From Scylla paramamosain (taxonomy: Eukaryota; Arthropoda; Malacostraca; Decapoda; Portunidae), in contig NC_087151.1 in NCBI RefSeq assembly GCF_035594125.1, positions 22,773,069 through 22,837,068 on the forward strand: a stretch of 64,000 nucleotides of DNA. Direction: 5' to 3'. A program made the position numbers and the translations under genes. Under the pieces are notes generated by a model. The model was not told the DNA's origin and did not search any database. It saw only the letters and a program-made list of their open reading frames with translations. This document shows, piece after piece, positions 26,504-39,440 of the stretch. Positions within the stretch are counted from its first letter, which is position 1. Each line of letters opens with the position of its first letter.

Positions 26504-26958
26504 AAATAAAAAAATAAATAAAGATATAAAAAAAATATATTGAAAAACAAAACAATATTATTAAAATTATGTCTTTTCAGTGCTTTTAAGCTTGTTACAT
26601 ACCAAAACTCTGAAATGCATTCAAATTAATCTTTCTGGAGGAGCATAACAACATTATAAAAAACGTGTGTTTTGAGTATTTCTGAGTTCATTATATATTA
26701 AAATTTCTATACAAATGCAATGATGGGAAACGAAAAGATATTACCACAAACCTGTCTTATGAGTGATTTTAAGGTTCTTAGATGCTAAAACGTTGAAACA
26801 AATTTATAGATATTACACAATATTAAGAAATAGAACATAGTCATCAAAAACGTTTATTATGAGTGTGATTCACCATTTATGGTACCAGAATGATAAAAAT
26901 GGATACAAACAACCCTTTCTAGAGAAAAGTACAACATTTCCAAAAACCTGTGTTTTAA
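26161..26958 (-). repeat. HOR11 satellite with (CA)n
   Basis: About eight monomers, including a (CA)n expansion at 26,456-26,494. It ends at the 5' junction of LINE R3. No gene is seen. Confidence 0.9.
26942..26958 (+). repeat. Target-site duplication of R3, 5' copy
   Basis: AAAAACCTGTGTTTTAA matches AAAAACGTGTTTTTAAG at 29,687-29,703 with three mismatches. It brackets R3 and shows insertion into the ACGTGT box of a monomer. Confidence 0.6.
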
Positions 26959-28145
26959 TCCAAATCTTGATGTTGTTTTTATGTGCGCAGTGACTTAACT
27001 TGCTCTCGCGCCCACGCTATCAAATCTTCAGAGTTTTATACTGTCTGGCTACGACTACAGAGTCACTCTCAAACTAAATTTATCTGTGCTGTATTCCTCT
27101 CACCTATCTCCTCTGACAATAAGAAAATTCTTTGCCTGCTTTATTTTCAAAGTGGAGCACATTATTTCTTCCCTTTTACAGAGATCACCATTTTTTGAGA
27201 CTTCAGTGTTAACTCCAGCTTTGGCTTTCCTCTCACTTCACTGACCATCCTGGTGAAGTAGCCTTCAATTATGCTCCATGACCTAGTGTAATTGGTGCAA
27301 CATCCTACCTGTATTCCTCGCCGTCCTCGAGATAGGCCAGGTATTCTTGACATTTTCATTACCTCTAATCCTTCTGCTTATGCTGTTACCATCTCTTCTC
27401 AATTGGGCTCCTCCGATCACAATCTCATATCCGTATCTTGTCCTGTCGCTTCAATCCTTCTTTTGGATCACCCTAAGCGGAGGTGCTTCTGGCGTTTTGC
27501 CTCTGTTAGTTAGAAGGACCTGAGGAGGTATTTTGCTGATTTTTCTTGGAAGGACTACTGCATCCGTGTCATAGACCCGTATCTGTGTGCCGAGTGCATA
27601 ACAGAGGAGATAGTGTCTGGCAAAGAGGCAGGCATACATTCCTCACTCTTTTTCTCGACCTAAACCCTCCAAACCTTTGTTTAACACAGCCTGTTCTCAT
27701 GCTGTATATAATTGAGAAGTGGCCCACAAAAAAGTACTTAAGCCTTCCAACACCATAATCTCATGAACTTTATATGTCTGCCCGGAACCATGCCAAGTCT
27801 GTTCTCTAAGTAGCCAAAACTTCATTAAAAGAAAGTGTCAAAATCTTTCAAGATCTAACTCCCCTCGTGACTTCTGGCATCTATCCAAAAACATCTCCAA
27901 TAACTTTGCTTCTTTTTTTTATCTCCTTTATTTCAAACAGATGGCACCATTGCTATCACATCTATTTCTAAAACTGAACTCTTCGCTCAACCCTTTGCTA
28001 TCCTGCCTCTCCTCCACCCTCTGACTACTTCTTTCAACCTATTAAAATTCTTCGCAATGAAGTTTTCCATGCCCTCGTTGGCCTAAGATCTCGGAAGGCT
28101 TATGAACATGATGGGGTCCCTCTTCTTCTACGAAACCGTGTCTCT

Positions 28146-28829
28146 GTGCTGGCACCTTGCCTAGTGAAACTCTTTCAACTCTGCCTCTCAATATCTACCT
28201 TTCCATCTTGCTGGAAGTTTACCTACATTCAGCCTTTTCCTAAAAATGGTGGGCATTTTAATCCCTTAAACTACCGTCCTATTGCTTTAATCTCCTTCCT
28301 ATCTAAAGTTTTTGAATCTACCTTCAACAGGAAAATTATTAAACATATATCACTTGACAAACTTCTATCTAATCGCCAGTTTGGGTTCCGTCAAGGCCGG
28401 TCTACTGGTGATCTGGCTTTCCTTATTGAATCTTGATCATCCTCTTTGAGAGATTTTGGTAAAACTTTTGCTGTTGCCTTATACATATTATTTTCTTTTT
28501 TTAATAGAGTCTGGCCTAAAACTTATATTTCCAAACTACCCACCTACAGCTTCTATTCTTCTCTCTGTATCTTAATCACAAGTTTCCTTTCTGACCGTTC
28601 TATTGCTCCTGTGGTAGACGGTCACTCTTCTTCTAAATCTATTAACAGAGGTGTTCCTAAGTGTACTATCCTGTCACCCACTATCATCTCGTTACTCATT
28701 AACGATCTTCTAAACCAAACATATTATCCTCTCCAATCCAACGCTGATGATACCACCCTGCATTTTTCCACTTCTTTCTATAGACGTTCAACCCTTCCGG
28801 AAGTAAACAGTTCACGCAAGGATGCCTAA
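28146..28829 (+). pseudogene. R3 reverse transcriptase remnant
   Basis: Two consecutive frames (28,146-28,436 and 28,446-28,829) cover RT from the fingers to the catalytic loop. The first ends in a stop just before motif A. In the second, motif A reads VALYILFSFFNRVW, so the catalytic Asp is lost, and the YADD box reads NADD. Both active-site regions are damaged, so it is catalytically dead. Confidence 0.8.
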
Positions 28830-29137
28830 CTTTCGATCTCTCTAAAATTTCTGATTAATTGTTTGCATTAATTATTTAATGCCTTAAAAACTCAATTCCT
28901 CCACCAATCAACTCAACACAACCTTCCAGACAACTATCCTCTCTTGTATAAAGACAATCAATTGTTCATCTCTTCTACACTGAACATCTGTTTTTTTTTT
29001 TTTTATAACCTAAACTAGAAACTTCAAAACTCATCTCCAGATAAAAACAGTTCTTTGATGTTAGGTGTTCTGAGACTTCTACGACAATTTTTCTCATCCC
29101 CCCAGCTGCTAAGCCTATACAAGGTCCTTATCCGTCC

Positions 29138-29540
29138 ATGCATGGAATATGCTTCACATGTTTGGGAGATTCCACTCATACGGCTATTTTAGACAGAGTG
29201 GAATCAAAAGATTTTCGTATCATCAACTCTCATCTAACTGACTGGCATCAGCTTCTTTCTCACCGACGCAATGTTAAATCTTTAGCTACCCTCTACCGCT
29301 ATTTTCATGCTAACTGCTCTTCTGATCTTGCTAACTAGATGCCTCCCCTCCGCCTGCGGCCTCTCTGCACAAGACTTTCTTCTTTCTCTCACCCCTATTC
29401 TGTCCACCTCTCTAATGCAAGAGTTAACCAGTATTCTCAATCATTAATTCCTTTCTCTGGTAAAGTTTGGAACTCCATGCCTGACTATGTGTTTCCACCT
29501 TCCTATAAATTGAATTCCTTCAAAACACTTATCATTTAAG
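29138..29540 (+). pseudogene. R3 post-RT C-terminal domain remnant
   Basis: This covers the family C-terminal domain (SHRRNVKSLATLYRYFHANC, then NARVNQYSQSLIPFSGKVWN), split by a stop at 29,336. It is followed by a 3' UTR of about 150 bp containing T-runs. Confidence 0.75.
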
Positions 29541-29686
29541 ACACTTATGCATTTTTGACTGCCGCTTCGGAACCTGTTCAAGGACCATTGTCTCAGTGGG
29601 TTATTTATTTATTTTTTTATTTATTTTCTATTTTTTTTTTTTGTTGGTCAGGGATTTTTTGTTGCCCTTGGCCTGTGTCCCTACAT

Positions 29687-31655
29687 AAAAACGTGTTTTT
29701 AAGTTTCTTAGCAACCAAAATGCAAAAAAAAAAAAAAAGTACAAAGTAGCCTATATGAAGAAACGAAAAGACATCCATCACAAACTTGTAATATGAGTTT
29801 TTTTTTTATGTCCTAAGGTATCAGAAAGCTATAACACGTTAATAGTACATTATACTGAGAAACAGACCAACATTACCAAAAACGTTTACTATGAGTCTTA
29901 TTCACCATTTTAAGTACCAAAACGCTAAAATGCATATAAAGAGACCTATGTGAAAGAACAAAACTACATTATCAAAGTGCATGCAAAGCACACTATATTG
30001 GAAATGAAAAGAACTTTACCAAAAAAGAGGTTTTTGAGGTATCAGAATGCTAAAACGCAAGCACAACACCCTTTATGGAGAAAAGGAAACACTTTATAAA
30101 AAAAAAAGATAATGTATTTTAGAGTGTTTTTGAGCTTTTTACGTACCCAAACACCCTTTCTGAAGAAACAAAACGACATTACCTAAAACATGTGTTTTGA
30201 GTTATTTTTATTTTATTTTATTAGGTAACAACACGTCAAAATAAATGCAAAGTAGACAGTATAAGGAAACTAAACGTTATTACCACAAATGTCTCCGATG
30301 TGTGCTTTTAAGGTTCTTAGTTGCTGAAACACTAAAACACATGAATATTACTCTGTATTTTAGAAACAATATCTTTATCAAAAATGTGTATTATGAATGT
30401 GATTCACCATGTTAAATACCAAAATGCCAAAATGCATACAAATAACCCTTTTTGAAGAAACAGAGAAATATTTCCAAAAACGTGTGCTTTAAGTATTTTT
30501 CAGTTCCTCAGTTACCAAAATGCGGAAACACATGCAAAGTAGACAATGTATTGAAATTAAATTATATAATCACAAAAGTGTGTTATCAGTGTTTTTCATG
30601 TTCTTATGTATCAGAACGCTAAGACACGTGAATAGTACTCTATATTGGGAGAGAGATTAATATTACCAAAAAAAAACGTGTATTATGAGTCTTATTCACC
30701 ATGGTAGATACCAAAACGCCAAAATGCATTAAAAAGAAATCAATATGAAGAACCTGAACTACTTTACCAAAAATATGTATTATAAATGTACTAAAACGTC
30801 AAAATGCATGCAAAGCACACTATATTTGAAAATAAAATAACATTACCGAAAAACGTGGGTTTTCATGGTTTTCAACTGTTTACGTGCCGAAACCCTAAAA
30901 CGCATTCAAAACATAAAACTCATTTATGGGAAAATCGAACAACTTCATTTTAAATGTATTTTTAGTGATTTTTCAGCTTGTTAGGTAACAAATCCCCAAA
31001 ATGCAAGCAAAACACTCTATATACAATAATGAGATAACAGGTCCAGAAACGTGTCATTTGTGTGTTTTTGAGCATATCAGCCACGATAACACTAAAAAGC
31101 ATGGAAAACACCCGATATAAGAAAATTAAAGAATATTACCAAAATCGTGTATTTTGACGGTTTTTAAGCTTGTACCATACCGAAACTCTAAAATGGAAGC
31201 AAAAATACACTTCCTGTTGAATAAGAACATTACAAAAAACGGATGTTTTGAGTCTGTTTGAGTTTATCAAAACGCCAAAACACATGGAAATATGCTAATA
31301 TGTGGATACAATGATAGTATTACAAATGTATTTGACAAGTGTTTTTAAGGTTCACTGGTGCTGAAACACATGTTAATATTACTTTATGTTTAGTAACAGA
31401 ATGTAATTAACAAAAATGTGCATTATGAGTCTTATTTACCGTGTTAGGCACCAAAACGACAAAATGCATAAAAATAAATCTATATGAAGAAACAGAACTA
31501 CAATACCAATAACCTGTATTATGAATGTTAGGTACCAAAACGCCAAAGTGCATACAAAGCACACGAAATTAGAAAAAGAAAACATCACCAAAAAAGTGTC
31601 TTTTTAGTGTTTTCAAACTAGTTACGTACCAAAACACTAAAATGCACGCAAAAAA

Positions 31656-31690
<35 letters not shown>

Positions 31691-33470
31691 AATAGATTAA
31701 ACAGAACTACTTCATCAAAAGAATGTATTTTAAGTGTTTTTTTTTTTTTTTCGTCTTGTTAGATACCAAACCTACAAAATGCATGGAAAGCATCCTATAT
31801 CGAGTAATGAAAGAACATTACCAGAAACCTGTCATTTTCTTGTTTTGAGCATACAAGTCACCAAAAAGCTAAAAGCATGGAAAACATCTCATTTGGGAAA
31901 ACTAAACAAAACTAACAAATCATGTATTTTAAATGTTTTTGGACCTCTTACGTACCAAAACTCTAAAATACATGTAAAACACCATTTCTGGAGGAACAGA
32001 ACAATATTACCAAAAAACTTGTGTTTAGGGTGTTTTCGAGTTTATTAGGTACCAAAACCGCAAATCAAATGCAAATTAGCTGATATGGGAAAATAAAACA
32101 ATATTACCACAAATTAGTCTTATGAGTGTTTTTTTAAGGTTCTTAGGTGCTGAAATGCTAAAACTTATGAATATTTCCATATTTAGAAACATAATATCAT
32201 TTCCAAAAAATATATATTTTACATGTTTTTTTTTCAGTTCATTAGGTACAAAATCGGAAACTAGCCAATATAAAGAAAAGAAAGAAATTGTATAATCAGA
32301 AACATTTGCTATGATTGTTTTTGATGTTCTTAGGTATCAGAACGCTAAAGCACATGAATAGCTCTATACTGAGGAACAAAACAACAATAATTACTATCTT
32401 ATGAACCAAAAAGCTAAAATGCATAAAGAAAAAAAACTCTATGAAGAAACAGAACTATATTATTTAAATACCTGTATTATGAATGATTTTTTTTTTTTTT
32501 TATTTGTTAGGTGCCAAAAAGTGCATTCAAAGCACACTATATTGAAAAAGGAAACATTATCAAAAAGTTATTTTTGAGTGTTTTCATCTTTCTTATGTAC
32601 CAAAAACGTTAAAACGCATGCTAAACGTCCTTTTAGGAGAAACTGAACAACTTCACCAAAAAGTGTATTTTTAGTTTATTTGCGCCTGTTAATTACCAAA
32701 ATGACGAAATGCATGGAAAGCACCCAATATGGGAATATGAAATGACATTATCAGAAACGTGTCATTTGCGTTTTTTTAAGCATATTAGGCATAAAAACGC
32801 TAAAAACAAAGGCAAAAAACCCTGTATTGAAAAACTAAAACAATGTTATCAAAATTGTGTCTTTTACTTTTTTTTGAGCTTTTTATGTACCAAAACTCTA
32901 AAATACATGGAACATTACCCAAAACGTGTCTTCGATGTTTTTTAGTTTCTTAAAACGGCAAAACACATACAAATTAGAAAATATAACGAAACTAAACCAC
33001 AAACGTGTCTTATGAGTCTTTTTTAAGATTCTTAGGTGCAGACACGCTAAAACATATGAATATTTATCTATGTTAGGTAACAGAATATCATTAACAAAAA
33101 ACGTGTATTATGAGTATGATTCACCATATTAGTTACCAAAATGCAAAATACATACAAAGAACACATTCTGGAATAAGAGAATATTTCCAAAAACTTGTGT
33201 TTTAAGTGTTTTTTTTTTCAGTTTGTTTTGTACCAAAACGACAAAAGACGTGGAAATTAGCCAATACAGGAAAACGAAACGATATAATCACAAAAGTGTA
33301 TTATGAGTGTTTTTGAAGTTCCTAGGTATGAAAACGCTAAAACACGTGAATAGTACTCTAAATTGAGAAACAGAACACCATTACAAAATACGGGTATTAT
33401 GAGACTTTCACAATGTTAAGTACCAAACCGCCAAAATACATACAAAGAAACTTGTATTTTTATTTTTAAT
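29687..33470 (-). repeat. HOR11 satellite array, about 39 monomers
   Basis: The HOR11 marker monomer recurs at about 30,321, 31,357, 32,146 and 33,035 (intervals 1,036, 789 and 889; the shorter ones lack two to three monomers). It includes a (TAAA)n expansion at about 31,652-31,690. No gene is seen in these 3.8 kb. Confidence 0.92.
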
Positions 33471-36104
33471 TTTATTTATTTATTTATTTTTTTTCATGTA
33501 GGAGAGACACTGGCCGAGGGCAACAAAAATCCAATAAAAAAAATAATAAAAAAAAAAAGCCCACTGAGATGCCAGTCCCAGGAAAGGGTCTAGAGAAGTA
33601 GTCAAAAACTGAAGGATAAGTGTCTTCAACCTCACCCTTGAAGGAATTCGTCATAGGAAGATGGAAATGCAGAAGCAGGCAAGGAGTTCCAGAATTTACA
33701 AGAGAAAGGGATGAATGACTGAGAATGCTGGTTAACTCTTGCATTAGAGAGATGGACAGAATTGGGGTGGGAGAAAGAAGAAAGTCTTGTGCAGTGAGAC
33801 CGCGGGAGGAGGGGAGGCACGCACTTAGCAATATCAGAAGAGTAGTTAGCATGAAAATTCCGGTAGAAGATAGTTAGAGATGCAACATTGCAGCGATGAG
33901 AGAGAGGCTGAAGACAATCAGCTAGAGAAGAGGAGGTGATGAGACGAAAAGCTTTTGATTCCACCCTGTCTAGAAGAGCAGTATGAGTGGAACCCTCCCA
34001 GACATGTGAAACATACTTCATACATGGACGGATAAGGCCCTTGTACAGAGTTAGCAGCAGGGGGGGGGTTAGAAAAACTGGCAGAGACGTTTCAGAACTG
34101 CTAATTTTATAGAAGCTGTTTTAGCTAGAGATGAGGTGTGAGGTTTCCACTTCAGATTATAAGTAAAGGACAGACCGAGGATGCTCAGTGTAGAAAAGGA
34201 GAACAGTTGAGTGTCATTGAGGAAGAGGGGATAGTTGTCTGGAAGGTTGTGTCAAGTTCATAAATGGAGGAACTGGGTTTTTGAGGCACGGAACAATACA
34301 TAATTTGCTCTGCCCCAATCAGAAATTTTAGAAAGATCAGAAGTCTGGCGTTCTGTGGCTTCCCTGCATGAAATGTTTACTTCTGAAGTCTATGAAAAGA
34401 CGTGGAAAAGTACAGGATGTTATCATCAGCGTAGAAGTGAATGGGACAAGAAGTTTGGTCTAGAAGGTCATTGATGAATAATAAGGAGAGAGTAGGTGAC
34501 AGGAAAGTATCCTGAAGAACACCACTGTTAATAGATTTAGAAGAACAGCTTTGTGCCAGACTCTTTCAAAAGCTTTTGATATATCCAAGGCAACAGCAAA
34601 AGTTTCTTCCTGTTGAGGATAGATTCAAAATCTTTAGATAGGCACGACGGTAGTCTGAGGGATTAGAACGGTCACCCTTTTTAGGAACAGGTTGAATATA
34701 GGCAAACTTTCAGCAAGAAGGAAAGGTAGATGTTGATAGACCGAGCTGAAAGAGTTTGAATAAGCAAGGTGCAAGCACGGAGGCACAGTTTCGGAGAACA
34801 ATAGGAGGGAACATGGAAAGCATCATTGCAAAGAATTTTAATAGGTAGCATGAAGTAGTCAGAGGGTGGAGGAGAGGGAGGAACAAGCCTTGAATCGTCC
34901 AAGGTAGAGTTTTTAGCAAAGGTTTAAGCGAAGAGTTCAGCTTTAGAGATAGATGTGATAGCAGTGGTGCCATCTGGTTCAAATAAAGGAGGGAAAGAAG
35001 AAGAAGCAAAGTTATTGGAGATATTATTGGCTAGGTGCCAGAAGTCACAAGGGGAGTTAGATCTTAAAAAAAAAAAAAAAAATTGACACTTTCTGTTAAT
35101 GAAGGAGTTTTTGGCTAGTTAGAGAACAGACTTTGCATGGTTCCGGGAAGAAATATAAAGTGCATGAGATTCTGGTGATGGAAGGTTTAAGTACCTTTGG
35201 TGGGCCACCTCTCTATCATATATATAGCATATATATAACACGACAACAAGCTGTGTTAAACCAAGGTTTGCAAAGTTTAGGTCGAGAAAAAGAGGGAAGA
35301 ATGTACGCCTCTCTGCCAGACACTATCATCTCTGTTATGTGCTCGGCACACAAAGACGGGTTTCTGACACGGAAGCAGTAGTCATTCCAAGGAAAATTAG
35401 CTAAATAGTCAGGTCCCCCCAACTATCAGAGGCAAAACGACAGAGGCATCTTCGCTTAGGTGGATCCTGAGAAGGGATTGGAGCGAGAGGACAAGATACA
35501 GATATGAAATTGTGATCGGAGGAGTCCAATGGAGAAGAAAGGGTGACAGCATAATCAGGATTAGAAGTCAGGAAAAGGTCAAGAATGTTAGGCGTATCTA
35601 CAAGACGGTCAGGAATACGAGTAGGGTGTTGTACCAATTGCTCTAGGTCGTGGAGGATAGCAAAGTTGAAGGCTAGTTCACCAGGATGGTCAGTGAAGGG
35701 AGAGGAAAACCCAAGCTGGTGGTGAACATTGTAGTCTCCAAGAATGGAGATCGCTGCAAAAGGGAAGAGAGTCAGAATGTGCTCACTTTGGAAGTTTAGT
35801 CAAAGAATTTCTTATTGTCAGAGGAGTTAGGTGAGAGGTATACAGCACAGATAAATTTAGTTTGAGAGTGACTCTCTAGTCGTAGCCATATAGTGGAAAA
35901 CTCGGAAGATTCAAGAGCGTGGGTACGAGAGCCGTTGCGCACATACACGCAACATCCAGCTTTGGATTGAAAATGAGGATACGGAAAGTAGGAGGGAACA
36001 GAAAAGGGGCTACTGTCAGTTGCCTCAGACACCTGAGTTCAGTGAGGAAAAGAAGATGAGGTTTAAAAGAGAAAAGCTGGTGTTTTACAGATTGAAAATT
36101 AGAT
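33471..36104 (-). mobile_element. R5: antisense LINE, 5'-truncated, internally deleted
   Basis: The 3' end faces left: a T-rich run near 33,475-33,495, then the family 3' UTR. The C-terminal domain lies in 33,632-34,021, YADD near 34,430 (intact as DNA), RT fingers in 34,681-35,009 and endonuclease in 35,796-36,032. A deletion of more than 100 bp near 34,607 removes RT between motif A and the fingers, and others shorten it further. The 5' truncation at 36,104 falls just after the start of the endonuclease. All frames are broken. Confidence 0.9.
33632..34021 (-). pseudogene. R5 post-RT C-terminal domain, open frame
   Basis: This 129-codon frame is close to the full family C-terminal domain: [20 protein letters not shown] at the start, SHRCNVASLTIFYRNFHANY near residue 46 and NARVNQHSQSFIPFSCKFWN near 93. 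The upstream RT is out of frame, so it is not expressed as part of a polymerase. Confidence 0.78.
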
Positions 36105-38010
36105 TAGTATGAAACCTAACTACATTACAAAAAACCTGTATCATGAATGTGTTGAACTTGTTAGGTACCAAACCACCAAACTTCTTGCAAAGCATACATT
36201 ATCAAAAACGTGGCTTTTGAGTGTTTTCAGCTACTTATATACCAAAACGATAAAACCCATGCGAAACACTCTTTATAGAGATTAACCTCATCAAAATAGT
36301 GTATTTTGAGAGTTTTTGAGCTTGTTATGTATCAAATCTCCAAAATGGTTGCAAAGCATCGTTTAAGGGTAATGAAACGACATTACGAGAAACGTGTCAT
36401 TTGCTTGTTTATTTTGTTTTATTTGTTTAGCAAATTAGGCACCAAAATGCTAAAAAAAGTATGGAAAAAAACTCTATTTTAGAAAACTAAACAACTTTAA
36501 CAAATTGTGTCTTTTGAGTTTTTTTTATCTTATTACATAAGAAATCTTTAAAAATACATACAAAACTCTTTGTCTGGAGGAACATAACAGCATTACTAAA
36601 AACATGTGTTTTGGGTGTTTTTTTTTTAGTTTATTAGGTACGAAAACACATGCATATTATCTCAAACGTGTCATATGAGTGTTTTTTTAAATCTCTTAGA
36701 TGTTGAAAGGCTAAAGTATATGAATATTAATCAAAATTGAGGATGAGAACATCATTACTAAAAACTTGTATTTTGAATGTTATTCATCATGTTAGGTCCT
36801 AAATCGCCAAAATGCATACAAAAACAATTTCTGAAAAAAAAAAAAATTCCAAAAATGTGTGTTTTAAGTGTTTTTCAGTTTGTTAAGTAACAAAACACCA
36901 AAACACTTGCAAAATATCAATATGGGAAAAATGAATTGTTTAATCAAATACATGTGTTACATGTGTTTTTGATGTTCTAATGTATCAGAAAGCTAAAACA
37001 CGTGAATAGTACTCTATATTAAGAAACAGAACAGTATTTTTCACCATGTTAGGTACCAAAACGTGAAAATCCATGCAAACAAAAAGAAAAAAAAAACAGG
37101 ACTACATTACCAAAAAAAACTATGATCAATGTTTTTTTTTTTTTTTTATATATATTGTTAGATACCAAAACGCCAAAGTGCGTGGAAAGTACAATATATT
37201 GGAAAAGAAAACAACTTTACCAAAAACGTTTCTTTTAAGTGTATTCGGATTCTTACAAACCAAAACTCTAAAACGCATGCTAAACACCCTTTTTGGAGAA
37301 ACAGAACAACTTTATCAAAAAGTATATTTTGAGTGTTTTGAGCTAGTTAATTATTAAAGCCCCAAATGCATGCAAAGCAACCTATATGGGATAACGTAAC
37401 AATATTACCAGATATGTGTTATTTGCCTGTTTCTAAACATATTAGGCACCTAAACGCTAAAAAGCATCCAAAACACCCATTCTCGAGGAACAGAAAAACA
37501 TTACCAAAAAGGTGTGCTTTTGAGTTTATTAGGTACGCCAAAACACATGCAAATTAGCCAGTATTGGGAAACTAAATGATATTGTCAAAGACGTGTCTTA
37601 TGAGTGTTTTTGAGGTTCTTAGGTGTTAAAACACTACAACATATGAATAATACTCAAAGTTGAGTAACAGAATATCATTAATAAAAATGTGTATTATGAA
37701 AGTGATACACCCTATTAGATACAAAATCTTAATTTTTTGGAGAAAGAAAAAACGTTTGTTTTATTATATTTTTTTTTCAAGTTTATAAGTACTAAAAGGC
37801 CAAAAAACATGCAAAGTAGCCAATATAGGGATACCAAAAGATATAATCACAACCGTGTATTATGAATGTTTTCGATTTTGTTAGATGTCAGAACTCTAAA
37901 ATACGTGAATAATACTCTATACTGACAAACAAAACAACTTTATGAAAAAAAAAGGTGTATTATGAGTCTTATTATTGTACGTTAGGTACAAAAACGATGA
38001 AATGCATAAA
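36105..38010 (-). repeat. HOR11 satellite array, minus sense
   Basis: About 20 monomers. Marker monomers lie at about 36,695 and 37,612. It ends at an orientation switch near 38,010, where CATAAAAAGAAACTTAC passes into T-rich monomers. No gene is seen. Confidence 0.9.
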
Positions 38011-39440
38011 AAGAAACTTACTTTTTTGGAAATGTTCTGTTTCTCCAGAAGTTTCTTTGTATACATTTTTGGCGTTTTTGTACTTAATATGGTGAATGAG
38101 CCTCATAACGCACACTTTTAGTAATAACGTTTTCTTTCTCAATATAGATTAATATTTATTTGTGTTAGTGTCTCATCACCTATAAATCGTAAAAAACTCT
38201 CATAAGACACGTGTGTGGAAATATCGCTTAGTTTCCCCATAATGGTCGATTTGTAAATGTCTAGGGATTTTGGTATATAATGAACTGAAAAAAAAAAAAA
38301 AACACACACTTAAAACACACATTATTGGTAATGTTGTTATGTTCCTCCGGACAGAAAGTTTTGCATGCATTTTAGAGTTTTGGTACGTAAGAAGCTCAAA
38401 AAAAAAAAAAAAAAACACTCAAAAAACACTTTATTTGTGAGATTGTTCTGTTTCTCCTTAAGGGATGTTTTTCATAAATTTTAGCGTTTTGATACGCAAA
38501 ACCTGAAAAAAACATGTTTTTGGCAGTTGTTTTATTTTCTAATAAGATATCTTAAGATATCTTAAGATATCTAACTAAATAAAAAAAAACAGTCATAGTC
38601 CAGGTTTTTGGTAATATAGATGTGTTTCTTAATACAGGTATATAGGTATATATGCATACAGGTAAGCATTTTGAAGTTTTCGCACCTATCATAGTGAATA
38701 AGATTCATAATTCATAACGCTTTTCTTAATGTTCTTCTGTTTCTGAATATAGAGTACTATTTTTGTGTTTTAGCGTCCTGATAGCTTTTGTTTGTGATTA
38801 TTTCGTTTCGTTTCCCTATACTGGAACCTTTGCATAGGTTTTGGCATTTTGATATCTAACAAAAACACTTAAAACACACGTTTTTATAATATTATATGCT
38901 GATTTTTTTTAATCTTTTTATTTTTATTATTTTTTCTCCAGAAAGGGTTCTTTCTATGCATTTTGGCGTTTTGGTACATAATATGGTGAATCACACTCAT
39001 AATACACATTTTTGTAATGATGCTTTTTTTTGTTCCCTCAATATAGAGGATTATTCATAAGTTTTAGCGTTTCAGCACCGAAAAATCTTAAAAAACACTC
39101 ATAAGATACGTTTGTGGTAATATCGTTTAGTTTCCTCATATGTGCTACATTGCATATGTTTAGGCGTTTTTGCACCTAATGAACTTAAAAACACTACGTA
39201 CACACGTTTTTGATAAAGTTATGTTCCTCCGAAACATAACTTTTTGATACCTTAGAACATTAAAAAAAAAAAAAAACATATACACGTTTGTGATTATATC
39301 GTTTCATTATATATGCTAATTTGCATGTATTTAGCAATTCCGTACCTAACAAGCTGAAAAACAATTAAAACTCATGCTTTTGAAAATTTTATTTTTTTTG
39401 TTGTACCTACCAAACTGAAAATACTTAAAGCACACATTTT
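38011..39440 (+). repeat. HOR11 satellite array, inverted (plus sense)
   Basis: About 15 monomers read in the T-rich sense (TTTTGGCGTTTTGGTACATA, GGTGAATCACACTCATAATA) between minus-sense arrays on both sides. GGTGAATCACACTCAT is the reverse complement of the HOR11 type-1 monomer text, so it is HOR11 DNA. A decamer palindrome tandem, AAGATATCTT, lies near 38,547-38,575. Confidence 0.88.

Larger units (their letters stand above)
26959..29686 (+). mobile_element. R3: 5'-truncated LINE with intact 3' end
   Basis: It starts in the endonuclease domain (GTGCGCAGTGACTTAAC), misses everything upstream and reaches the family 3' end (TTGTTGCCCTTGGCCTGTGTCC). RT is readable in 28,146-28,829 with frameshifts: YIQPFPKNG, NYRPIALISFLSKVFES, YGFRQGRSTG equivalent (FGFRQGRSTGDL) and a DDTTLHFS box near 28,745, where YADD reads NADD. 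It is flanked by a degenerate 17-bp target-site duplication. It is more diverged than R4 or R7, so it is an older insertion. Confidence 0.9.
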
